13,942 nucleotides of DNA from Planoprotostelium fungivorum (lineage: Eukaryota > Evosea > Variosea > Cavosteliida > Cavosteliaceae), in assembly GCA_003024175.1 (NCBI GenBank), contig MDYQ01000544.1:1-13942 (forward strand), given 5' to 3'. Both the position numbers and the translations under genes were made by a program. Shown here in pieces: positions 8,149-13,942 of the stretch. The first letter of the stretch is position 1; each line of letters starts with the position of its first letter. The notes under the pieces are model-generated. The model saw only the letters and a list, made by a program, of their open reading frames with translations, had not been told where the DNA came from and searched no databases.

Positions 8149-8553
8149 ATGCACCGCTCTTTTGCTGAGAAACATCACATTCCCATCATACCTGCCACCG
8201 GGCGTGTCTCTCTTGCTATTGCTACTACTTCTTCTACCTGCACAGGCCATACCTTTCCAATCGATGTCACTTACGGACAGCCTGGACATTCCATCACTCG
8301 ATCAATCACCTTCCACATTGTCGATCTCAACGACTTTGATGTCTATATTGGTGGCAACAATCTTGAACACATTGGCATTGTCATTCCTATTGCCACTTCC
8401 TACCCTGACGAGATTACTGTCTCTGATCCTGCTCTTACCCCTGATCCTGCTCCTGCTCCTGCTTCTACCCACAACACCTGTCACAATCACCTTCCCAATA
8501 CCAACTCTCTTTTGAGGGAGGGGGGTGATGTCGTGACTGAGGTCCGACATTAA
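8149..8553 (+). pseudogene. Ty3-type aspartic protease (retropepsin) fragment
   Basis: The frame reads SFAEKHHIPIIP, a Thr-rich strand, FPIDVTYG, then ITFHIVDLNDFDVYIGG and LEHIGI. This is the body of a retropepsin after the active site: the flap and the final 'I-G-x-x-L-x-x-x-x-I' strand are visible, but the D-S/T-G catalytic triplet would lie upstream of the N and is absent. A Pro/Ala-rich tail follows (DPALTPDPAPAPAS), and the frame passes the polypurine tract and ends inside the right LTR. Reverse transcriptase, RNase H and integrase are all missing. It is a deletion derivative or a non-autonomous element. Confidence 0.72.
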
Positions 8554-8663
8554 TCCATCTACAACTCGGCCAGAGTTTCCGTGGCATTTTTGTCTTTGAG
8601 AAACACAACTTTCTCAAGGAAACTTTCACTGGCTATTTTCACCAAGATTTAGAGGAAACTTCA
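8529..8663 (+). repeat. 3' LTR of element B (135 bp)
   Basis: Right terminal repeat, preceded by the polypurine tract. Four substitutions from the left copy suggest a fairly young element, if both belong to the same insertion. Confidence 0.8.
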
Positions 8664-8698
8664 CAATATAAGAAAGCATGTTTTGAACAACTAATAAA

Positions 8699-8879
8699 TC
8701 ACTTCTCAAGTCTTCCAAACAGGAAGCAACCAGATAGTCGTCTTTTCCTCCCTTTATTCCATTCACTTGTGGTCCACATGACCACACTGATGGGTAACTC
8801 ATCAAATGCTTTTAGTTCAGTCACTTTGACTGGAAATGTCTTAACAAAGTCATAGTCCATTTTCAGTTCATGATATAAT
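8699..8879 (-). CDS. Possible terminal exon of an unrecognised gene
   Basis: The minus strand has a strong acceptor (ATATATTTCAG, ending at 8880) followed by 60 open codons to a TGA. The peptide reads LKMDYDFVKTFPVKV, ELKAFDELPISVVMWTT and a basic segment WNKGRKRRLSG. Upstream the DNA is AT-rich and I cannot find the previous exon. It lies between element B and the helix-turn-helix ORF, so it may belong to the virus-like region. I do not recognise it. Confidence 0.3.
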
Positions 8880-8932
8880 CTGAAATATATAATGTATAAA
8901 AGATATCTAATTAATTTCATTTTAAAGAATGA

Positions 8933-9268
8933 GAAGCCTTTTATATATGTGAAAATGTCCACCGTGAAGAATATGCTTTAAAACTGTATTACAAACAGAA
9001 ATATGATCAATACAAGCAACTTTTGGATACCAAACTAAGTCAAAATGTCTTAGAAGGAATGTATGATGATGTAATCCAAGACTATTATGAGGGATATACA
9101 AGAGGAGAGCTTTGTACTAAGTATAAGTTAACCTATTTGAAGTTAAAAATCATTCTGAGAAATCAACACAGTAGCAAGATACCCATAGCAGATATCAACA
9201 ATATTAAGATAAACCTCCAAAACAAAATAATAACCAAAAGAGAAGTCATGAATACATATCAGCTATAG
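8933..9268 (+). pseudogene. Helix-turn-helix ORF, first copy, frameshifted
   Basis: Open from 8933 (after an in-frame stop) with no early ATG; the first ATG in frame is at 9059. The N-terminal part is rich in Tyr, Lys and Gln (ALKLYYKQKYDQYKQLL). It contains a helix-turn-helix-like block, DYYEGYTRGELCTKYKLTYL, of the resolvase/sigma type, and a second one near ITKREVMNTY. Compared with the second copy (9622 onwards) it lacks five bases after the codons for NTY, which causes the stop at 9266-9268. DNA binding is inferred from the helix pattern only. It might serve an element as repressor or recombination factor. Confidence 0.5.
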
Positions 9269-9620
9269 AGTATTAAATAACTTACTCTGCTCTGTTACAC
9301 CCTCTGGAGCTGCCAATGATAGTATTTCCTGTGATAGACAACTCCTGCTGCAGTCTTGACTTGATATAAGACAAACTTACCATCTATCATCTTTTTTGTG
9401 ACTATGTACACTTCACTGGACCAATTTGGTACTGTTGATTTTGTTTTTGCTGATAGTTTTCTCTGCTGTTCAGGTGCAATGAATGGTGTGATTTGAGCTT
9501 GTACTCTTACTTTGTCTCCTCTAGCAAAATGAATAGTTTCAGGAATGATTGGATTATTCTTATCATTCAGATATTTATAATAAACATGTAACTGGGGTAT
9601 GAGTAGCTTATGAAGTGATC
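9128..9620. repeat. Direct duplication, left copy (493 bp)
   Basis: Matches 9622-10119 (498 bp) with one 5-bp gap and roughly ten substitutions, about 98% identical. It carries the end of the helix-turn-helix ORF on the plus strand and the last part of the integrase on the minus strand. It ends at the ambiguous base 9621, directly next to the start of the second copy. It is either a true tandem duplication, two alleles, or two copies of the element joined in assembly. Confidence 0.85.
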
Positions 9621-9621
9621 N

Positions 9622-9858
9622 TTAACCTATTTGAAATTAAAAATCATTCTGAGAAATCAACACAGTAGCAAGATACCCATAGCAGATATCAACAATATTA
9701 AGATAAACCTCCAAAACAAAATAATAACCAAGAGAGAAGTCATGAATACATATAAGATCAGCTATAGAGCATTAAATAACTTACTCTGCTCTGTTACACC
9801 CTCTGGAGCTGCCAATGATAGTATTTCCTGTGATAGACAACTCCTGCTGCAGTCTTGA
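9622..9858 (+). pseudogene. Helix-turn-helix ORF, second copy, 5'-truncated
   Basis: Begins at the N (9621) partway through the first helix-turn-helix (LTYLKLKIILRN). Unlike the first copy it keeps the reading frame through NTYKISYRALNNLL, which completes the second helix-turn-helix, and stops at 9856-9858. Its last 65 bases overlap the 3' end of the integrase on the other strand. Neither copy is complete in this window. Confidence 0.5.
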
Positions 9859-10810
9859 CCTGATATAAGACAAACTTACCATCTATAATCTTTTTTGTGA
9901 CTATGTACACTTCACTGGACCAATTTGGTACTGTTGATTCTGTTTTTGCTGATAGTTTTCTCTGCTGTTCAGGTGCAATGAACGGTGTAATTTGAGCTTG
10001 TACTCTTACTTTGTCTCCTCTAGCAAAATGAATAGTTTCAGGAATGATTGGATTATTCTTATCATTCAGATATTTATAATAAACATGTAACTGGGGTATC
10101 AGTAGCTTATGAAGTGATCTATCTGCAAAATGGACATTTGCTGGCAATTCTCTTATAGCATGATGATAAGAATGGTTATAGTTCTCTGTAATAAACTCTA
10201 AGGCATCAATGTACCTTTGTGTTCTATATACTGAGAGGTATTGAGCTATTTTTTGTTTGATAGTCTTGTTGAACCTTTCTATGATGCCCAAAGGAGTGTA
10301 AGGAAATGATGTCAGTTGGTGTATTCCATGATCTGCACACACCTGCTTCACTTCTTTTGCAATAAATTCTTTTCCATTGTCTGAGAGTAAAATCATTGGC
10401 TTATATGGTTTGTTGTTGATTTTTATTCTAAATATATATTCTAAAGCTTCAGATATGCTCTGTCCTCTCTTATTCTGCAAAGGAATCACCAGAGCATATT
10501 TTGAAAATACATCTATGATTGTTAAGAGATTGTTGGTGTCATTGTTATACTCAGCAGAATTCTGCATATCAGCAAGATCCATCTGCCATTTGACCAGTGG
10601 TCTAGGTACAACAGTATGTTTCTGCTGTTTGTATTGCAAGTTGAAACCTAGATGCCTATTATAAATGGACTGATGAGATAAGAATCTTCTAATATCATAC
10701 ATTGAGAACTCCAAAGCATACACATTATGTCTGCTAGCACTCCTGAATAGACCTTCAAGATCACAAATTGACAAAACACCATGCCCACTGAAAGACAATT
10801 GCTTATACAC
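9794..10810 (-). CDS. Maverick/Polinton-type DDE integrase
   Basis: Retroviral-superfamily integrase that would insert a double-stranded DNA transposon. The open frame is 338 codons from a GTG at 10810. An N-terminal helical region (DLEGLFRSASRH, then YDIRRFLSHQSIYNRHL) matches the pre-catalytic part of Polinton integrases rather than the HHCC finger of Ty3 elements. The catalytic core has D78 in WQMDLADM, D144 in LLSDNGKEF and E178 in IIERFNKTIK; I count 33 residues between the last two. A C-terminal SH3/chromo-like segment (NWSSEVYIV, then YYHWQLQRV) follows. No core stop or frameshift is seen, so the enzyme may be functional. No ATG opens the frame; an acceptor-like TTTCAG at about 10791 allows an upstream exon. 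A partial second copy of the C-terminus lies at 9285-9620. Confidence 0.85.
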   Translation of the reverse strand: MYKQLSFSGHGVLSICDLEGLFRSASRHNVYALEFSMYDIRRFLSHQSIYNRHLGFNLQYKQQKHTVVPRPLVKWQMDLADMQNSAEYNNDTNNLLTIIDVFSKYALVIPLQNKRGQSISEALEYIFRIKINNKPYKPMILLSDNGKEFIAKEVKQVCADHGIHQLTSFPYTPLGIIERFNKTIKQKIAQYLSVYRTQRYIDALEFITENYNHSYHHAIRELPANVHFADRSLHKLLIPQLHVYYKYLNDKNNPIIPETIHFARGDKVRVQAQITPFIAPEQQRKLSAKTESTVPNWSSEVYIVTKKIIDGKFVLYQVKTAAGVVYHRKYYHWQLQRV

Positions 10811-11017
10811 ACTCTAAAATCACTAGGATACATTGGTGATTTGAGACAAGGGAAATTGAGTGACCTCAAAGAATTCATACAAAGATACAATAATGCTAAT
10901 AAACTAGGCTTTAATCATGCCCAGTGGGACAATCAATCACTTCATCAATTATGTCTGATAAACGTCAACAGTTACACAGAAGACTTAAAAGTGCATTTAC
11001 AGCCATTAGATTTTTGA
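10781..11017 (+). CDS. Unrecognised 78-aa ORF, divergent from the integrase
   Basis: ATG at 10781 (MPTERQLLIHTLKSLGYIG), then a helix-rich part (KLSDLKEFIQRYNNANKLG) and stop at 11015-11017. It overlaps the integrase 5' end by 30 bp on the opposite strand and the next ORF by 67 bp on the same strand in a different frame. Such overlaps are usual in virus-like elements. The first 45 residues could form a small two-helix (SAP/LEM-like) fold, but this is a guess. Confidence 0.45.
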   Translation: MPTERQLLIHTLKSLGYIGDLRQGKLSDLKEFIQRYNNANKLGFNHAQWDNQSLHQLCLINVNSYTEDLKVHLQPLDF

Positions 11018-11478
11018 TCAAATTGAAACCCACAACCAATTTGCTATCAGCAGGTGTAGCCAGTCAACATGATTACACATTCTTGCCAAACACCTGGTTT
11101 TCTCAGTCTGTATCAGCAGTAGCTCAAATATGCACAAAAGTAAATTCTGTTCTGCCTATTTTACTGGAGTCATACCCCTTCTTTTTCAAAATTGAACTGA
11201 ACTGTACATTGGTCAACATAGAGGACGGATCAACCATCAACAAAACATACTTATTTCCTGCGGATCATGCCATTAAAATATCATCTAACAAACACATCAG
11301 TGATTTGAATAATACCATTACATCATGGATAAATAACTCCTTCACTACTGATGATTCTGTACCTGATACAAAACATAGAATTCATGAATTCATTGCTTTC
11401 AGACTTAAGATGGCCAAATCGCAGCAAGGTGGGTGCAAAGGATATATCGAACCATTGAGAAAAAACAAGAATGTATAA
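10951..11478 (+). CDS. Unrecognised 175-aa ORF of the virus-like region
   Basis: The first ATG is at 10951 (MSDKRQQLHRRLKSAF); a GTG at 10924 would add nine residues. A basic N-terminal helix is followed by alternating hydrophobic segments (FFFKIELNCTLVNI, TYLFPADHAIKI) that suggest beta strands, then a polar region rich in Asn/Ser/Thr and a short basic tail. The last 12 codons lie inside the left arm of the inverted repeat at 11442. The profile would suit a structural or DNA-binding protein, but no family is recognised. Confidence 0.5.
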   Translation: MSDKRQQLHRRLKSAFTAIRFLIKLKPTTNLLSAGVASQHDYTFLPNTWFSQSVSAVAQICTKVNSVLPILLESYPFFFKIELNCTLVNIEDGSTINKTYLFPADHAIKISSNKHISDLNNTITSWINNSFTTDDSVPDTKHRIHEFIAFRLKMAKSQQGGCKGYIEPLRKNKNV

Positions 11479-11702
11479 AAATTGCCAAATGCAAAAATAT
11501 CAAATAATTGTAAACATGTTGGGTAGTGTATCAATTTTTTGTGAAGTTGGAATGAGCCAATGAAATCTCATCCATAGAACTCTTCTTCACAGTCTGATTC
11601 CTCTTAAACTTGACATCTTGGTGGATGACTTGTTGCAGGAATACTATCTCATAGCAATTGAGGAGCCTCCATTGTGGATCTGCAAAGATCATCTGTTGAA
11701 CC
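11442..11702. repeat. Inverted repeat, left arm (261 bp)
   Basis: The reverse complement of 12113-12363 with a 10-bp insertion (AGTTGGAATG at about 11544-11553) and only a few substitutions. It contains the 3' end of the 175-aa ORF and the C-terminal codons of the 185-aa ORF. Confidence 0.88.
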
Positions 11703-12088
11703 TTGTATCCATTGCGGTTGCAAAACTTGATGATTTTCCCCAAAGTCCATTGGTTGTCTATATCTTCATAGGCAATGTACATGGGCCTATTGTTCTGCTC
11801 CATCTCACTGGTGTACACAGACCACAAGGGGCGGGATGATAGTTCTCCAGGAGGACGTCCCACTTGGTATGGCACATCTTCATGCTGATCTGGAAAACAA
11901 GTGCTCCATTCCCAAAAGTTGGCAATGTCATCTGAGACAGTGGGGGTTTGATACCACTTCCAATGTTCATCAACATCTTTGATGAATTGCTCAGCACTTT
12001 GTAAGGCTCTTAGCTGGTCTGCATCCCAGTCTTCTGCCACTTTTGTGGCAGGCAGTAAAGTTGTGCCAGTGGGAAATGTGTTCCACAT
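11531..12088 (-). CDS. Unrecognised 185-aa ORF with a Tudor/SH3-like segment
   Basis: ATG at 12088 (MWNTFPTGTTLL), stop at 11531. The N-terminal half is acidic and Trp-rich (WDADQLRALQSAEQF, EHWKWYQ, FWEWSTCF). Residues about 105-145 read MYIAYEDIDNQWTLGKIIKF, then QQMIFADPQW, a spacing seen in small barrel domains that bind chromatin or DNA ends. The C-terminus is basic (KFKRNQTVKKSS). The final 55 codons are repeated in inverted orientation at 12113-12266, just beyond the start of this same gene, so the region upstream of its ATG may be rearranged. No family assigned. Confidence 0.5.
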   Translation of the reverse strand: MWNTFPTGTTLLPATKVAEDWDADQLRALQSAEQFIKDVDEHWKWYQTPTVSDDIANFWEWSTCFPDQHEDVPYQVGRPPGELSSRPLWSVYTSEMEQNNRPMYIAYEDIDNQWTLGKIIKFCNRNGYKVQQMIFADPQWRLLNCYEIVFLQQVIHQDVKFKRNQTVKKSSMDEISLAHSNFTKN

Positions 12089-12112
12089 CTGATCTCAATT
12101 CAACCTTCAGTG

Positions 12113-12363
12113 AGGTTCAACAGATGATCTTTGCAGATCCACAATGGAGGCTCCTCAATTGCTATGAGATAGTATTCCTGCAACGAGTCATCCACCAAGA
12201 TGTCAAGTTCAAGAGGAATCAGACTGTGAAGAAGAGTTCTATGGATGAGATTTCATTGGCTCACAAAAAATTGATACACTACCCAACATGTTTACAATTA
12301 TTTGATATTTTTGCATTTGGCAATTTTTATACATTCTTGTTTTTTCTCAATGGTTTGATATAT
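12113..12363. repeat. Inverted repeat, right arm (251 bp)
   Basis: Mirror copy of the left arm across a 410-bp centre. The plus strand here re-encodes the 185-aa ORF tail (QQMIFADPQWRLLNCYEIVF), so an open frame at 12043-12390 is a by-product of the duplication, not a separate gene. Confidence 0.88.
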
Positions 12364-12390
12364 TCAAACCTTTTGGAACAATATATATAG

Positions 12391-12660
12391 GAGAACATGA
12401 CTTACATTTTCAATGATACTATTGGATATAACAAACATCCTTAAGAAAGCAAGCAATCCATACATGCACTAAAGCTGTATTTTATGATATTTTGTCAGAT
12501 TTTTGTTCTATACTGAGATGCACAACTTGACAGAATAACCATTTATTGACCATTATAATGTAAGAGAAAATGTAGCCAGACAACAAAGTAAATCAAAACA
12601 ACTATAAGCGCTAAGGCCAAAATAGGAGGAAAGTCTGACATGTAAGGCTAAGTGACTTGT
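12391..12660. other. AT-rich spacer between virus-like region and satellite
   Basis: No gene seen. Near the end (about 12605-12650) a few words resemble the satellite half-units (GCGCTAAGG, then AGTCTGACATGTAAGGC), so a decayed satellite unit may begin here. Confidence 0.4.
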
Positions 12661-12868
12661 GGATGATGTGCATTTGATGTGGGTTGGAAGCAGTCTGACC
12701 TCCTGGTTCCACAGAGTCCCAACAGTTATGACCAGAGGGGCATGTCAAATCTTAGGGAGGGTAGCAGGTCAGTTTTCACACTTTTTCCAGGTAGAAAGAC
12801 ACATGGTCTACACGGTGGTGTAATCCATTTTTTCGTCCGGACGTTCATATCAGAGTAAAGCGAGAATT

Positions 12869-12930
12869 ACACTAAATATTAGCGTGTGTGCGCTAAATAT
12901 TAGCGTATGTACGCTAAATATTAGCGTAAT
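12869..12930. repeat. Dyad cluster A1: three CTAA-ATA-TTAG units, 21 bp apart
   Basis: CTAAATATTAGCG occurs at 12872, 12893 and 12914; the second and third are preceded by CG, giving the inverted repeat CGCTAA-ATA-TTAGCG. Spacing is exactly 21 bp, two helical turns. The second satellite unit has two copies (13561-13600), again 21 bp apart. Confidence 0.85.
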
Positions 12931-13080
12931 ATGCACTTTGCTCAAGTTGGGCATCGTTTTCGTGACCAGTGTGATATACCATTGGAATCAGCGCGTCTCA
13001 GAGAGTCAGGATCAGGTCAGTTCAAATCGGTCTGATACCAAATGTATGCATGAGAAACAGGGTCACGTCTGACCTTAGGG

Positions 13081-13107
13081 ATGGTGTCAGATCGAATCTG
13101 ACACCAT
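13081..13107. repeat. Perfect 12-bp hairpin with 3-base loop in satellite half-unit B
   Basis: ATGGTGTCAGAT, loop CGA, then ATCTGACACCAT: every position pairs. The second unit has the same hairpin at 13752-13778 with two A-to-G changes that turn the two innermost pairs into G-T wobbles on the plus strand. Confidence 0.85.
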
Positions 13108-13188
13108 GACCATGTAGAACAACACCTGGCCTACCCAGGAGTGGTATCTGTTTCCACCTCCGACCATTTGCATCAGAGATGAGTGCAA

Positions 13189-13231
13189 ATTACGCTAAGG
13201 TCTAGCGTCCGTACGCTAAGGCTTAGCGTAA
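13189..13231. repeat. Dyad cluster B1: two ACGCTAAG..TAGCGT units, 21 bp apart
   Basis: The second unit is a perfect dyad, ACGCTAAG-G-CTTAGCGT; the first has one changed position (GGTCTAGCGT). Their starts are 21 bp apart, the same step as in the A half-unit. The second satellite unit repeats this at 13861-13900. Confidence 0.85.
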
Positions 13232-13942
13232 AAATGGCTTTATCTCAGTTGGGAACAACTTTCACCACTTTTCTCTTTCACCGTTGGAATCAGCGCATCT
13301 GTCCGAGTCAGAATGATGTATGCTGGNGCGAAATTAGGGCATCTGGTGCATCTGACTGAGTCAGGATGATGTGGGTTGGAAGTGGTCTGACCTCCTGGTT
13401 CCACGGAGTCCCAACAGTTATGACCAGAGGGGCATGTCAAATCTTAGGGAGGGTAGCAGGTCAGTTTTCACACTTTTTCCAGGTAGAGAGACACATGGGC
13501 TACACGGTGGTGTAATCCATTTTTTCGTCCGGACGTTCGTATCAGAGTAAAGTGAGAATTACACTAAATATTAGCGTATGTACACTAAATATTAGCGTAA
13601 TATGCACTTTACTCAAGTTGGGCATCGTTTTCGTGACCAGTGTGATATATCATTGGAATCAGCGCGTCTCAGAAAGTCAGAATCAGGTCAGTTCAAATCG
13701 GTCTGATACCAAATGTATGCATGAGAAACAGGGTCACGTCTGACCTTAGGGATGGTGTCAGGTCGAGTCTGACACCATGACCATGTAGAACAACACCTGG
13801 CCTACCCAGGAGTGGTATCTGTTTCCACCTCCGACCGTTTGCATCAGAGATGAATGCAAATTACGCTAAGGCCTAGCGTCCGTACGCTAAGGCTTAGCGT
13901 AAAAATGGCTTTATCTCAGTTGGGAACAACTTTCACCACTTT

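Larger units (their letters stand above)
8013..8663 (+). mobile_element. Small LTR retroelement B with a retropepsin remnant
   Basis: Two direct repeats of exactly 135 bp (8013-8147, 8529-8663) start TGTCGTGAC, end AACTTCA and differ at four sites (about 97% identical). A purine run GAGGGAGGGGGG followed by TGA stands before the right repeat, the same layout as element A though the LTR sequences differ. The interior is 381 bp, with an ambiguous base at 8148 directly after the left LTR. Flanks (CTTGAG and CAATAT) show no target duplication. The left LTR interrupts the P-loop gene in frame. Confidence 0.82.
12661..13942. repeat. Satellite with dimeric (higher-order) repeat unit, runs off the window
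   Basis: The unit starting at 12676 recurs at 13368 with few changes and continues to the window end. Each unit has two diverged halves of about 310-345 bp: A (12676-13010, 13368-13680) and B (13011-13318, 13681-13942). The halves share words in the same order: CTTAGGGA, ACACATGG/ACACCTGG, ATCAGAG, AATTAC.CTAA, GCGTAA, CTCAAGTTGGG/CTCAGTTGGG, TTGGAATCAGCGC, GTCAG.AT. A hairpin (B only) and dyad clusters lie inside. A 49-bp stretch around the N at 13327 separates the two units and looks like the end of a third copy. Short open frames here are accidental. Confidence 0.88.

Noticed and set aside
8162-8515. Leucine-rich plus-strand frame that looks like a membrane protein
   Set aside because: It is an off-frame reading of CT-rich codons of the retropepsin frame; the retropepsin motifs are in the other frame.
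10377-10664. Plus-strand frame of 95 codons
   Set aside because: Antisense to the integrase catalytic core.
11442-12363. Terminal inverted repeats of a complete small transposon
   Set aside because: The centre of 410 bp holds only part of one ORF and no 6-bp flanking duplication is visible.
12043-12390. Plus-strand 115-codon frame
   Set aside because: It is made by the inverted copy of the 185-aa ORF tail plus random sequence.
12884-13743. Similar 62-63 codon frames in each satellite unit
   Set aside because: They translate the dyads and satellite words; the frame has no ATG-supported domain and is interrupted by unit changes.

Overview
The window is nuclear DNA from a compact, intron-rich eukaryotic microbe. 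Evidence: five protein genes need splicing; the introns I could place are mostly 33-45 bp with GTGAG-type donors and AG acceptors; there is a eukaryotic tRNA-Glu gene with internal A and B boxes; and there are LTR retroelements, a Polinton-type integrase and a satellite. A TKL-like kinase joined to PH and FYVE domains, a long F-box/ankyrin gene and a LAMTOR5 (Ragulator) gene suggest a free-living amoeba (Amoebozoa, perhaps protosteloid). That placement is inference; no marker in the window fixes the species.

Layout. 2-2140 (+): the last 557 codons of a kinase-PH-FYVE protein in 12 exons. 2141-2785: an intergenic stretch ending in ten degenerate telomere-like heptamers. 2791-3436: a miniature LTR element (two 196-bp LTRs and a polypurine tract). 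3584-3654 (-): tRNA-Glu(CUC). 4058-4473 (-): LAMTOR5 in four exons. 4543-5007 (-): an unrecognised 108-residue protein in three exons. 5397-6773 (+): an F-box/ankyrin protein in four exons. 7352-8012 (+): a frameshifted P-loop NTPase gene cut off by a second small LTR element (8013-8663) that keeps only part of a retropepsin. 8664-12390: virus-like mobile DNA, with a DDE integrase of the Maverick/Polinton type, a helix-turn-helix ORF, three unassigned ORFs, a 0.49-kb direct duplication and a 0.25-kb inverted duplication. 12661-13942: a satellite whose unit is itself two diverged half-units, each with 21-bp-spaced CTAA/TTAG or CTAG dyads.

The left half (to about 6.8 kb) is mostly single-copy host genes packed tens to hundreds of bases apart. 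The right half is accessory DNA. The three ambiguous bases (8148, 9621, 13327) each lie at a repeat junction, so the right half may contain assembly joins, and its order should be read with that in mind.

The best candidates for something undescribed are the small integrase-centred element with its novel ORFs, the pair of miniature LTR elements, and the dimeric satellite with dyad clusters. All exon structures were built by hand; four of the five spliced models close their reading frames exactly, which is the main support for them.
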